Shown here in pieces: positions 33,890 to 42,746 of a DNA stretch of 64,000 bases. How positions within the stretch are numbered: the stretch's first letter is position 1; each line of letters opens with the position of its first letter. Origin of the DNA: Chitinophagaceae bacterium (GTDB taxonomy: Bacteria > Bacteroidota > Bacteroidia > Chitinophagales > Chitinophagaceae); contig JADKKJ010000011.1 in the NCBI GenBank assembly GCA_016720565.1, positions 186,001 through 250,000 of the forward strand. The letters run 5' to 3'. The position numbers were made by a program, and so were the translations under genes. The notes under the pieces are model-generated. The model had not been told where the DNA came from, ran no database searches, and saw only the letters and a program-made list of their open reading frames with translations.

Positions 33890-36652
33890 TCAAACCACCA
33901 CATTGATCATCTTATTCTTAACATATATGATCTTTTTGGGCGCCTTTCCATCCAGCCATTTCTGTACTACCGCATCCTTAAGCAGCAGTTCTTCCACTTC
34001 CTGCTGACTGGCGCTTAATTCAATGGTAAGCTCCGTTCTTGTTTTGCCATTGATAGCCACCGGATACGCCTTGGAGGTCTCTTTAATATAATTTTCCTGC
34101 AAGGCAGGGAAGGAAGCATCCAGAACGCTTTGGTCCGAATTGCCATTCAAGGCAGAATAAAGCTCCTCGGCAATATGCGGTGCATAGGGGGTTAAAAGGA
34201 CCAGCAAAGGTTCTAATATCTCCTTCTTATAGCATTTAAGCTCGCTGAGCTCATTTACACAGATCATGAATGCGCTTACGCAGGTATTAAAACTGAAGCG
34301 CTCCGTATCCTCGCCTATTTTCTTAATGGTCTTATGAAGTATTTTTTTCTCCGCATCAGTGGCCGGCGAATCCGTCCATTGCTTTCCTTTCTGTTCATCA
34401 TAGAATAACCGCCATAATTTTTTCAGGAAACGATGCACCCCTTCTATCCCTTTTGTATCCCATGGTTTACTTACTTCTACCGGACCTAAAAACATTTCAT
34501 ACATCCGGAATGTATCGGCGCCATATTTCTGTACCAGGTCATCAGGATTTACGGTGTTGAATTTTGACTTTGACATCTTCTCCGTCTCTACCCCGCATAG
34601 ATATTTCCCGTTCTCTAAAATAAAACCGGCCTGGGCATATTCGCCACCTCGCCATTTTTTAAATTGTTCCAGGTCCAGCTCTACCCCATCCACCATATTT
34701 ACATCCACATGGATCGCCTGGGTATCATACTGGTCTTTCAACCCATAGGAAACAAATTCATTTTTACCCGCTATTCTGTACACAAACCTGGAAGAACCCT
34801 GGATCATTCCCTGGTTCAATAAACGGCGGAATGGCTCTTCAAAACCGATATGGCCCAGGTCGAAAAGCGCCTTGGTCCACATCCTGCTATATAATAAATG
34901 CCCAACTGCATGTTCCGTTCCGCCTATATAAAGGTCCACCTGGTTCCAGTAATCACTTACGGCCCGGTTGCAAAATTCCTGGTCATTATGCGGATCCATA
35001 TATCTCAAAAAATACCAGCTGCTTCCTGCATAACCGGGCATGGTGTTGGTCTCCAGTTCCTGCTCCACCCAGGAAGGAATATTGGCCAATGGCCCTTCCC
35101 CTTCCGGACCGGGTTTATAGGTATCTACATGGGGCAGTTCCAGGGGCAGTTCCGATTCTTTTAAAGGATTAGCTATGCCATCCACCCATTTAATAGGAAA
35201 GGGTTCACCCCAATAGCGCTGGCGACTGAAGGCCGCATCCCTCATTTTAAAATTCACCTTTCTTTTTCCAATGCCTTTCTCTTCGATCTTATTAATAATA
35301 AAAGGCATGGCATCTTTCATCACCATTCCATCAAGGAATCCTGAGTTTTCCAGTATAGCCTCTTTGGTGGGGTTTGCCTCCTCGCCATTATAATACTGCC
35401 CGATAATATTTGTAATGGGAATGGAAAAATGCCTGGCAAACGCGTGGTCCCGCTGGTCGCCGCAGGGAACCCCCATAATGGCCCCGGTACCATAACCCGC
35501 CAGCACATATTCACTGATCCATACCGGGATCTTTTTTTCGCTGAAAGGATTGATCGCATAGGCCCCTGTAAAAACACCGCTGATCTTTTTCTCCGCCATT
35601 CGTTCCCTTTCACTGCGACTATTCACGTAATCCAAATAATTTTCAACGGCTGACCGTTGTTCATCCGTAGTGATCTGCTGTACCAATTCATGCTCGGGGG
35701 CGAGCACCATAAAATCCACTCCAAAGATGGTGTCAGGTCTTGTTGTATATACTGCCAACTCCTCACTGCCTACTGCAAAATTCACCTCCGCTCCTTCCGA
35801 CCTTCCGATCCAGTTGGTTTGCATTTCTTTCATCGCATCACTGAACTCCACCTTATCCAAACCTTCCAGCAAACGATCGGCATAGGCGGTGATACGTAAA
35901 TACCATTGACGAAGTTTTTTCTTTACCACCGGGTGGCCACCTCTTTCACTCACGCCATTCACTACCTCATCATTGGCCAATACCGTTCCCAGCGCTTCGC
36001 ACCAGTTCACTTCTCCGGTTCCGCAATATGCTAACCGATATTCCATCAGCAGGTCCTGACGCTCTTTTTCCTTAAATGAGTTCCATTCTTCGGCTGTGAA
36101 TGATTGAACAGGGTACTGGGCATTGGGCAGGGGATGGGAGACGTTGCCACTCTTTTCAAACGCTTCCACCAGCTGGCTGATCGGCCTTGCCCTGCGTTCA
36201 CTCCTGTCGTAATAAGCATGGAACAACTGCAAAAAGATCCATTGCGTCCACTTATAATAACCGGCATCACTGGTACGTATCTCGCGGTGCCAGTCAAAAC
36301 AAAATCCAATATTATCCAGTTGTCGCCTGAAATTATTGATATTATTATCCGTGGATATTGCCGGGTGAATGCCATGTTCAATAGCATATTGCTCCGCCGG
36401 CAATCCAAATGCATCATAACCCATTGGATGCAGCACATTAAAGCCCTGCAATCTTTTAAATCTTGAAAAAATATCAGAAGCTATATAGCCCAGGGGGTGA
36501 CCCACATGCAATCCGGCACCGCTGGGATAAGGGAACATATCCAGCACATAATATTTAGGTCGGTTGCTCTGGTTGGAGACCTTATAGGCTTTGCTATCCT
36601 TCCAGCGTTGCTGCCATTTTTTTTCAATATCCCTGAACTGATACTCCATCAT
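33890..36652 (-). CDS. leuS: leucyl-tRNA synthetase
   Basis: 920 aa class I synthetase. HIGH motif as HVGH (about 49-52) after MFPYPSGAGL, editing (CP1) domain with GYGTGAIMGVPCGDQRDHAFA, and the KMSKS loop (EKMSKSKFN, about 691). The C-terminal anticodon-binding and LeuRS-specific domains complete the protein. It charges tRNA-Leu in the cytosol. Somewhat longer than the E. coli enzyme, with extra residues in the catalytic half. Two ATG codons open the frame (MMEYQF). Divergent from ftsX. Confidence 0.97.
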   Translation of the reverse strand: MMEYQFRDIEKKWQQRWKDSKAYKVSNQSNRPKYYVLDMFPYPSGAGLHVGHPLGYIASDIFSRFKRLQGFNVLHPMGYDAFGLPAEQYAIEHGIHPAISTDNNINNFRRQLDNIGFCFDWHREIRTSDAGYYKWTQWIFLQLFHAYYDRSERRARPISQLVEAFEKSGNVSHPLPNAQYPVQSFTAEEWNSFKEKERQDLLMEYRLAYCGTGEVNWCEALGTVLANDEVVNGVSERGGHPVVKKKLRQWYLRITAYADRLLEGLDKVEFSDAMKEMQTNWIGRSEGAEVNFAVGSEELAVYTTRPDTIFGVDFMVLAPEHELVQQITTDEQRSAVENYLDYVNSRSERERMAEKKISGVFTGAYAINPFSEKKIPVWISEYVLAGYGTGAIMGVPCGDQRDHAFARHFSIPITNIIGQYYNGEEANPTKEAILENSGFLDGMVMKDAMPFIINKIEEKGIGKRKVNFKMRDAAFSRQRYWGEPFPIKWVDGIANPLKESELPLELPHVDTYKPGPEGEGPLANIPSWVEQELETNTMPGYAGSSWYFLRYMDPHNDQEFCNRAVSDYWNQVDLYIGGTEHAVGHLLYSRMWTKALFDLGHIGFEEPFRRLLNQGMIQGSSRFVYRIAGKNEFVSYGLKDQYDTQAIHVDVNMVDGVELDLEQFKKWRGGEYAQAGFILENGKYLCGVETEKMSKSKFNTVNPDDLVQKYGADTFRMYEMFLGPVEVSKPWDTKGIEGVHRFLKKLWRLFYDEQKGKQWTDSPATDAEKKILHKTIKKIGEDTERFSFNTCVSAFMICVNELSELKCYKKEILEPLLVLLTPYAPHIAEELYSALNGNSDQSVLDASFPALQENYIKETSKAYPVAINGKTRTELTIELSASQQEVEELLLKDAVVQKWLDGKAPKKIIYVKNKMINVVV

Positions 36653-36820
36653 TTTAAATTTTGCCGGAAAAAATAATTTTATGCCGCCAATCCCTGTTTG
36701 TGAAAGAAGGTCTAAAAAAATTAAACCTCATCGAACCCGCAAAATATTAGCGGCTGGCAATCGTTAGAAGAAACGGCCCCAAAGGGGCAACAAAAATACG
36801 GATAGCCAGAGTAATTCTGT

Positions 36821-36828
36821 TATTTTTG
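36821..36828 (+). promoter_or_regulatory. -7 box for ftsX
   Basis: TATTTTTG matches TAnnTTTG exactly, 70 nt upstream of the ftsX ATG. The leader between them contains the inverted pair AAGGGAT / ATCCCTT. Confidence 0.45.
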
Positions 36829-36898
36829 CCTCAACCTTAAGGGATTAGTCCATTAAAAATGCTGAGGAGGGTATCCCTTAGCTAAACCCAATGATTTT

Positions 36899-37771
36899 AT
36901 GGCGCAAACCGGAAGAGCTTCTATTAAGCGTGGAAAACCATCTTACTTTATGTCCGTACTGGGCGTTACCCTGGTGCTTTTCTTTTTAGGCATTATCGGC
37001 TGGCTGGTGATCAATGCGAATAAACTTCGCGATTATTTCAAGGAAAATGTGGAAGTGCGGGTATACCTGCTGGGAAACCTGAACCCAAAGGATAGTGTAA
37101 ACCTGATGGATTATATCGCCTCCAGGCCCTATGTAAAATCCATTCGCTATGTTTCTAAAGAAGAAGCCAAGACCATCTATATGCAGGATGAAAATGAGGA
37201 CTGGAGCAAGGTGCTGAACGATAATCCCCTCCCCAATGCTATTTACTTCCGTATCAAAAAACAATATGTTCAGCTGGATACTCTTGCCAATATACAGGCC
37301 GACCTGGGAGCAAGAACCTATGTGACCGATGTAAAATACCCCGAGGCCCTGATCGGTAAACTGAACAGTAATTTCAGGGTGATCGGTATTGCCCTGCTGG
37401 TACTGGTGATCATTATTTCCATTGTGGTCATTATCCTGATAGATAATACCATTCGATTGGCCATGTTCAGCAACCGCTTCCTGATAAAGACCATGCAAAT
37501 GGTGGGAGCCACCCGCGGTTTTATAGCCAAACCATTGAATACCAGGGCTATTATTAATGGAGCCACCAGCGGCCTCCTGGCTTCCCTGGCACTCTATATT
37601 ATCATAATGGTTTTTGAAAATTCTATAACCCAGTTGCAAACCATTCATGATAGCGGTTCCCTGATACTTCTGTTCTTAACCCTTATCGTTACCGGCGTAG
37701 CTATCACCTTGGTAAGTACCCACCGGTCAGTGGTCAAATACCTGAAGATGAAACTGGATGAACTGTATTAA
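36899..37771 (+). CDS. ftsX: cell division protein FtsX
   Basis: 290 aa. Four membrane helices in the FtsX arrangement: one near residues 17-40, then a periplasmic domain (ENVEVRVYLLGN, SIRYVSKEEAKTIY, PLPNAIYFRI) and three further helices (about 160-185, 220-245, 255-280). The MVGATRGFI segment is the cytosolic FtsE-coupling region. FtsX with FtsE controls septal peptidoglycan hydrolases. FtsE is not adjacent, which is usual in Bacteroidota. The next gene is DUF3098, as in many relatives. Confidence 0.93.
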   Translation: MAQTGRASIKRGKPSYFMSVLGVTLVLFFLGIIGWLVINANKLRDYFKENVEVRVYLLGNLNPKDSVNLMDYIASRPYVKSIRYVSKEEAKTIYMQDENEDWSKVLNDNPLPNAIYFRIKKQYVQLDTLANIQADLGARTYVTDVKYPEALIGKLNSNFRVIGIALLVLVIIISIVVIILIDNTIRLAMFSNRFLIKTMQMVGATRGFIAKPLNTRAIINGATSGLLASLALYIIIMVFENSITQLQTIHDSGSLILLFLTLIVTGVAITLVSTHRSVVKYLKMKLDELY

Positions 37772-37776
37772 CCTTA

Positions 37777-37816
37777 AACTCACAACCTCAACCCCTCAAC
37801 CTCTCAACTTCTCAAC
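37777..37816. repeat. octanucleotide tandem repeat (NNCTCAAC), 5 units
   Basis: Units ACCTCAAC, CCCTCAAC, CTCTCAAC, TTCTCAAC with a degenerate first unit AACTCACA. It lies between ftsX and the DUF3098 gene. The same CTCAAC core recurs at 62727-62835. Confidence 0.75.
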
Positions 37817-37851
37817 CTTTTAGTAGTATATTGCAACCCTAATTATTTCGA

Positions 37852-38100
37852 ATGAAAGAGAATAATAACGCCCCGATGTTCAGCCTTGAGAATTATATGT
37901 GGATGCTGGCAGGTATTATTGTGATCGCCCTTGGCATGATACTGATGTCTGGCGGTACCAGCAATACGGATCCCGCTGTTTTTGATAAATCGGCTGTATA
38001 CAGTTTTACCCGTATCACCGTTGCTCCTGTGCTCGTATTACTGGGACTGGTGATCGAAGTATTCGCGATCTTCAAAACACCGAGGTCGGCAAAAAGCTGA
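37852..38100 (+). CDS. DUF3098 small membrane protein
   Basis: 82 aa with two membrane helices (about 15-34 and 54-75). FSLENYMWMLAGIIVIALGMILMSGG is cut here only in part; the hallmark is MLAGIIVIALGMILM followed by an acidic loop DPAVFDKS and YSFTRITVAPVLVLLG. DUF3098 proteins are found next to ftsX in Bacteroidota; the function is unknown, perhaps in cell division or the envelope. A terminator follows, splitting it from uppP. Confidence 0.85.
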   Translation: MKENNNAPMFSLENYMWMLAGIIVIALGMILMSGGTSNTDPAVFDKSAVYSFTRITVAPVLVLLGLVIEVFAIFKTPRSAKS

Positions 38101-38120
38101 TCAGGCATTTCTAAATTTTT

Positions 38121-38149
38121 AAAGCGGCAGGTTCCGCTTTATTTTTTTT
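38121..38149 (+). terminator. rho-independent terminator after DUF3098
   Basis: AAAGCGG / CCGCTTT, 7-bp stem with a 6-nt loop followed by A and eight T residues. It lies only 8 nt before the uppP ATG, so it could be attenuating for uppP rather than final. Confidence 0.65.
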
Positions 38150-38156
38150 ATATACC

Positions 38157-38960
38157 ATGACTACATTACAGGCGATCATTACTGCGATCGTAGAAGGAGT
38201 GACCGAATTCCTTCCTATCTCCTCCACGGCCCATATGAAGTTTGCGCAGGCCATGATGGATATAGACCCCAGCGACGCCTTTGTGAAAATGTACGATATC
38301 GTGATCCAGCTGGCGGCCATCCTGGCGGTAGTGATATTATACTGGAAAAAATTCGTGAATTTCAAGTCCTGGGGCTTTTATGTGCGCATCATCCTTGCCG
38401 TTATCCCATCCCTTATTGCCGGCGCATTGTTGAAAAAACATATTGATCATATTCTCGGAAGTGTGGCCATTATTGCTATTATTACAGTGGTCGGTGGTAT
38501 CATCCTCCTTTTTGTAGATAAATGGTTCTCTCATCCTAAAATTGAAAAGGAAGAGGATATGAACAATCCTACCGCCATTAAAGTGGGTCTGTTCCAGATA
38601 CTTTCAATCCTGTTTCCAGGTGTAAGTAGAAGCGCTGCCACAATTATTGGGGGAATGGCCTCCGGACTTAGTCGCCGTGTAGCTGCCGAGTTTTCTTTTT
38701 TCCTGGCCGTACCAACCATGGCCGCTGCCACTGCCAAAGAACTTTACGATACGTACAAAGAAACACCTGAAGCTTTACACAACAGTAACCTGGCTCTGCT
38801 GGGCCTGGGATGCCTGATCTCCTTCCTGGTTTCCATGATCGCCATAAAAAGCTTTATCGCCTATTTGCAGAAGCATGGATTCCGGGTCTTTGGCATTTAC
38901 CGGATCATTGCAGGTCTTCTTATCCTTGGTCTTCTTTATTTCGGCGTTATCAGGGGATAG
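38157..38960 (+). CDS. uppP: undecaprenyl-diphosphate phosphatase
   Basis: 267 aa, about eight membrane helices. Signature region EGVTEFLPISSTAHM (about 13-27) and the second motif FPGVSRSAATIIGGM (about 154-168) contain the Glu, Ser and Arg residues used in catalysis. It regenerates undecaprenyl phosphate, the lipid carrier for peptidoglycan and other envelope polymers; overproduction gives bacitracin resistance in other bacteria. In many Bacteroidota the order ftsX-DUF3098-uppP is followed by truB; here an MFS gene follows instead. Confidence 0.96.
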   Translation: MTTLQAIITAIVEGVTEFLPISSTAHMKFAQAMMDIDPSDAFVKMYDIVIQLAAILAVVILYWKKFVNFKSWGFYVRIILAVIPSLIAGALLKKHIDHILGSVAIIAIITVVGGIILLFVDKWFSHPKIEKEEDMNNPTAIKVGLFQILSILFPGVSRSAATIIGGMASGLSRRVAAEFSFFLAVPTMAAATAKELYDTYKETPEALHNSNLALLGLGCLISFLVSMIAIKSFIAYLQKHGFRVFGIYRIIAGLLILGLLYFGVIRG

Positions 38961-38993
38961 TACATTATCCTTATTTTTAACCAAAGCAATTTC

Positions 38994-40304
38994 ATGCAAA
39001 CCGCCCCAAAAAAGGTTGTGAACGGATGGGCCATGTACGATTGGGCCAATTCTGTTTATAACCTGGTTATCACCACCACTTTCTTCCCGATCTATTACCT
39101 GGGCATCACCGGCGACGGTAATGACGCCACTAAAACGGATTATATTGACTTTCTCTGGTTCAAACATATTCCCAATTCTTCTTTATATGATTATACCCTG
39201 GCTGTGGCTTTTCTTATCGTGGCGATCAGCTCACCCATTTTAAGCTCCATTGCCGATTATAATGGGAACAAAAAAAGTTTCATGAAATTCTTCGTTACAC
39301 TGGGATCCCTCAGTTGCGTAGGTTTCTATTTTTTTAACGCCCATAATTTATTACTTGGAACCATCCTGATGATCACTGCCACAGTTGGCTTTTGGGGAAG
39401 CCTGGTATTTTATAATTCTTATTTACCTGAGATCGCGGCACCCGAGGATCGCGACCGCATCAGTGCCAAAGGCTTTACCATGGGATATATTGGCAGCGTA
39501 TTGCTCCAGGTTATTGGATTTGTTTTGGTCATGATGGCTGCCGATGATGCGGCTTCCCAAAGTATGGCGGTGCGTATTACGTTTGTACTGGTGGGTATCT
39601 GGTGGTTCGGATTCGCGCAGATAACCTTTAAGCGTTTACCACAAAGCATTGCCGCAGGAAAAAAGAATGACAAGAATATTTTCGCCAATGGTTTTCATGA
39701 ACTGGGCAAAGTTTTCAGGCAAGTAAAATCCATGCCGGTACTCTGGTTATTCCTTTGTTCTTTTTTCTTTTATAATATGGGCGTACAGACGGTGATGCTG
39801 ATCGCCACCAATTTTGGAAAAGAAGAACTCAAACTGGATACCACTACGCTGATCCTTACTGTCGTCATCATACAGTTGCTGGCCATAGCAGGCGCCATTA
39901 TGATGAGCCGGCTTTCCGAACGATTTGGTAATTTCAAAATACTGATGCTGGTGATCCTGCTCTGGGCCACTGTTTGCGTATATGCTTATTTCTTCCTCTT
40001 CAGCAAATGGCAATTCTTTGGCGTGGCAGCTGTAGTAGGATTGGTTATGGGAGGTATTCAATCGCTGAGCAGAAGTACCTATAGTAAACTGATGCCGGTA
40101 ACGAATGATACGGCCTCATTTTTCAGCTTCTTTGATGTCACTGAAAAAATAGCCATTGTGGTAGGCATGTTCAGTTTTGGATTCATTACCCACCTTACGG
40201 GAAGCATGCGTGAAAGCATACTTGCACTTATGGCATTTTTTATCATCGGACTTTTGATCCTTTACATCGCCTATAAAAAATCAAAATCAATAAATTCATT
40301 GTGA
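38994..40304 (+). CDS. UMF1-type (Atg22-like) MFS transporter
   Basis: 436 aa, about 12 membrane helices. The N-terminal WAMYDWANSVYNLVITTTFFP is the signature of the Atg22/UMF1 MFS group, which includes vacuolar and bacterial putative nutrient or amino-acid exporters. Other family segments are YNSYLPEIA and GGIQSLSRSTYSKLMP. Substrate unknown. It overlaps the MBL-fold gene by 4 nt (GTGA), so the two are probably co-translated. Confidence 0.88.
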   Translation: MQTAPKKVVNGWAMYDWANSVYNLVITTTFFPIYYLGITGDGNDATKTDYIDFLWFKHIPNSSLYDYTLAVAFLIVAISSPILSSIADYNGNKKSFMKFFVTLGSLSCVGFYFFNAHNLLLGTILMITATVGFWGSLVFYNSYLPEIAAPEDRDRISAKGFTMGYIGSVLLQVIGFVLVMMAADDAASQSMAVRITFVLVGIWWFGFAQITFKRLPQSIAAGKKNDKNIFANGFHELGKVFRQVKSMPVLWLFLCSFFFYNMGVQTVMLIATNFGKEELKLDTTTLILTVVIIQLLAIAGAIMMSRLSERFGNFKILMLVILLWATVCVYAYFFLFSKWQFFGVAAVVGLVMGGIQSLSRSTYSKLMPVTNDTASFFSFFDVTEKIAIVVGMFSFGFITHLTGSMRESILALMAFFIIGLLILYIAYKKSKSINSL

Positions 40305-41161
40305 AATTATATAGTATAAATACCGGTTATTTCAAATTAGATGGAGGCGCCATGTTTGGCGTGGTACCCAAAAGCATCTGGAATAAGCTGAACCCTGCCG
40401 ATGAAAATAATATGTGCAGCTGGGCCCTGCGTTGCCTGCTGGTGGAACTGGAAGGAAGATTGATATTGATAGATAATGGCATGGGCGACAAGCAGGATGC
40501 TAAATTTTTCGGCCATTATTACCTGCATGGAAATGACAGCCTCCGCTCTTCCCTCCATACGCATGCATTTTCAATGGAAGATATCACCGATGTATTTCTT
40601 ACCCACCTGCATTTCGACCATTGCGGGGGAAGTATAAAAAGAGAAGGGGATAAACTGGTTCCCGCATTCCCCAATGCAAAATACTGGAGCAATAAAGAGC
40701 ATTGGGAATGGGCAGTTAATCCAAATGACCGGGAAAAAGCTTCCTTCCTGAAAGAAAATATTCTCCCGATACAGGAAACTGGTCAGTTGAATTTTATAGC
40801 CACCGCAGCCTTTGAAAATAATAAACTGGGCTCCACCCCATTTCTTCCAGGATTTGATATCCGTTTTGTAAACGGGCATACCAATTCTATGATGCTTCCT
40901 CAACTAGAATATAAAGGAAGGACCCTGGTATTTATGGCCGACCTGCTTCCCTCACAGGCGCATATCCCATTGCCCTATGTAATGGCCTATGATATGTTCC
41001 CGCTCACCACATTGAATGAGAAAAGATCTTTCCTGCAGGAAGCTGCAGAGAAAAATTATGTACTGTTCTTCGAACATGACAGGGAATATGAATGCTGCGA
41101 CCTGCAGGTAACTGAGAAAGGAATAAGGCCAGGGAATTTTTTCCGTCTCAGTGAACTTTGA
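40301..41161 (+). CDS. MBL-fold metallo-hydrolase (GTG start)
   Basis: 286 aa. The zinc-binding motif HLHFDH (about 102-107) and the later HTNSMMLP and FMADLLP segments mark a metallo-beta-lactamase fold hydrolase, close to the quorum-quenching lactonase-like group. The specific substrate (lactone or other ester) is not known. It begins with GTG inside the MFS stop codon (GTGA at 40301-40304). Product name kept general because this fold has many activities. Confidence 0.85.
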   Translation: MKLYSINTGYFKLDGGAMFGVVPKSIWNKLNPADENNMCSWALRCLLVELEGRLILIDNGMGDKQDAKFFGHYYLHGNDSLRSSLHTHAFSMEDITDVFLTHLHFDHCGGSIKREGDKLVPAFPNAKYWSNKEHWEWAVNPNDREKASFLKENILPIQETGQLNFIATAAFENNKLGSTPFLPGFDIRFVNGHTNSMMLPQLEYKGRTLVFMADLLPSQAHIPLPYVMAYDMFPLTTLNEKRSFLQEAAEKNYVLFFEHDREYECCDLQVTEKGIRPGNFFRLSEL

Positions 41162-42142
41162 TCAGGCTGTAACGATCTTTCTTTTCTTAAGTATCAGCAA
41201 ACTTCCGATCAGCGCGGGAAAAATCAAATTAACCATCCAGACCGCCGCTGTAGCCAGCGTGATCCCTAAATGATTGCCACTGAATAATCCCGCCAGGGTG
41301 ATCACTACTTTGCCTCTTTGCGCCAACTCAGCTATGGCGATCGTAGGTATCACGGCCATTACCAGAAAAGAAACATTCACCGTCCAGAATGATTGCAGCA
41401 AAGTAAGATCCACTTCAAATAAATAAAAAAACAGGTAATACTGCAGACCGAAAACAAGGAAACGGAAGAGCGAGATCAGTAACATCTGCAGAAGAATTTT
41501 AGTATCAAGTTGTTCCAATGCCTCTATGAGATAAAATAATTTTTTCAGCCCTGGCCTGCTCAATAAATGCAATATCCATCTCAACCGGAAATAGAATAAT
41601 AAAAAACCGATCAGCACCAGCGATACCCCGCTTATCAGTACCTGCATCCAGGTCTCATTCACCATACCTTCCTGTATGATAAGGGGCCTTAACACCAGCA
41701 GGCCAGCTAAACCAAATAATAAAGTGATGATAAGCTGGCTGATGCTGCCAACAATGGAAACGGAGATCGTCCTTAACCGGCTGCCTTCTTTTACATACAT
41801 CAGTCTTCCGAAATATTCACCCACACGATTTGGGGTGGTAACAGAAAAAGAAACCCCGGCGAATATGGCCTGCAATGCCTGAAGAAAGGGGATCCGCTGA
41901 ACAGGTGCTACGGCGAGCTTCCATTTATAGGCCTCCAGTCCCCAGTTAAAAAGCATTAACCCTAATGAAGCAAGAAGCAACAGTAGTTTATCAACATTCC
42001 ATGACCGGATGATCTGTTGCCAGGCCTGTTTCAATCCGGGCTGATGGGCTATTTGCTGATAAATGGACCAGAACAACCAGCAAAACAACATGGGACCCAG
42101 GAAGTAGTTGATGAAGATTTTGCTATTTCGGGTCAGCTTCAT
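41162..42142 (-). CDS. UPF0104/AglD-like flippase membrane protein
   Basis: About 326 aa from an ATG at 42142 (MKLTRNSKIF). Roughly eight membrane helices and the family motifs GLEAYKWKL and FSVTTPNRVGEYFGRLMY, as in LPG synthase/AglD-type membrane proteins (UPF0104). Such proteins are thought to flip or transfer lipid-linked groups. A longer reading begins at a TTG (42172) and would overlap the ruvC coding strand; I prefer the ATG. Divergent from ruvC with only about 24 nt between the start codons. Confidence 0.8.
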   Translation of the reverse strand: MKLTRNSKIFINYFLGPMLFCWLFWSIYQQIAHQPGLKQAWQQIIRSWNVDKLLLLLASLGLMLFNWGLEAYKWKLAVAPVQRIPFLQALQAIFAGVSFSVTTPNRVGEYFGRLMYVKEGSRLRTISVSIVGSISQLIITLLFGLAGLLVLRPLIIQEGMVNETWMQVLISGVSLVLIGFLLFYFRLRWILHLLSRPGLKKLFYLIEALEQLDTKILLQMLLISLFRFLVFGLQYYLFFYLFEVDLTLLQSFWTVNVSFLVMAVIPTIAIAELAQRGKVVITLAGLFSGNHLGITLATAAVWMVNLIFPALIGSLLILKKRKIVTA

Positions 42143-42166
42143 TAATCTTGTAAAAATACATCCTCC

Positions 42167-42745
42167 CTGCAAAAGCCAGATAAAATAATACTGGGCATAG
42201 ATCCCGGCACCTTAATGATGGGCTATGCTGTGATTGCTGTGAACCAGCAAAAGCTGAGCCTGCTTGAATTTGGCGTACTTAAACCCGGAAAAGCAAAGGA
42301 TACCTACAAAAAACTGCAGATGATCTTTAATACCGTGAGCGGACTGATCATCAAATATGAACCAAATGATCTTGCCATTGAGGCCCCTTTCTTCGGAAAA
42401 AATGTGCAGAGCATGCTAAAACTTGGAAGGGCCCAGGGTGTTGCTATCGCAGCAGCCATGCGTCACGGACTTGAAGTGACCGAATACTCTCCTAAAAAAG
42501 TAAAGCAATCTGTTACCGGTAATGGTAATGCGGGAAAAGAACAGGTCATGAAAATGCTTCTATCCATCTTCGCTATAAAAGAAACACCTACCCATTATGA
42601 TGCCAGCGATGCCCTGGCCGTAGCGCTTTGTCACCATCACCAATCGGGTCCGCAAAAACTGATCTCAGGCTCAAAGAACCTGAAAGGCTGGGAAGATTTT
42701 TTAAAACAAAACCCTTCAAGGGTCACCGTTAAAAAAAGGAAATGA
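42167..42745 (+). CDS. ruvC: Holliday junction resolvase RuvC (non-ATG start)
   Basis: About 192 aa. RuvC motifs: catalytic Asp in LGIDPGT, Glu in AIEAPFFG, then SMLKLGRAQG, YSPKKVKQSVTGNG and the last acidic residues in YDASDALAVAL. It nicks four-way junctions moved by RuvB. The first ATG in frame (42215) lies after the catalytic Asp, so it cannot be the start. The frame opens after a TAA at 42143-42145 and contains no ATG, GTG or TTG before GIDPGT; CTG at 42167 is the best candidate (MQKPDKIILGID). The start is therefore uncertain while the gene call is firm. It is divergent from the flippase gene and convergent with the HIT gene. Confidence 0.9.
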   Translation: MQKPDKIILGIDPGTLMMGYAVIAVNQQKLSLLEFGVLKPGKAKDTYKKLQMIFNTVSGLIIKYEPNDLAIEAPFFGKNVQSMLKLGRAQGVAIAAAMRHGLEVTEYSPKKVKQSVTGNGNAGKEQVMKMLLSIFAIKETPTHYDASDALAVALCHHHQSGPQKLISGSKNLKGWEDFLKQNPSRVTVKKRK

Positions 42746-42746
42746 G

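Noticed and set aside
36986..37648. 220-codon reverse frame opposite ftsX
   Set aside because: ftsX is clear on the forward strand; the reverse reading has no domain or signal pattern.
42143..42172. TTG at 42172 as start of the flippase-like gene
   Set aside because: An ATG at 42142 gives a normal N-terminus and avoids overlap with ruvC.
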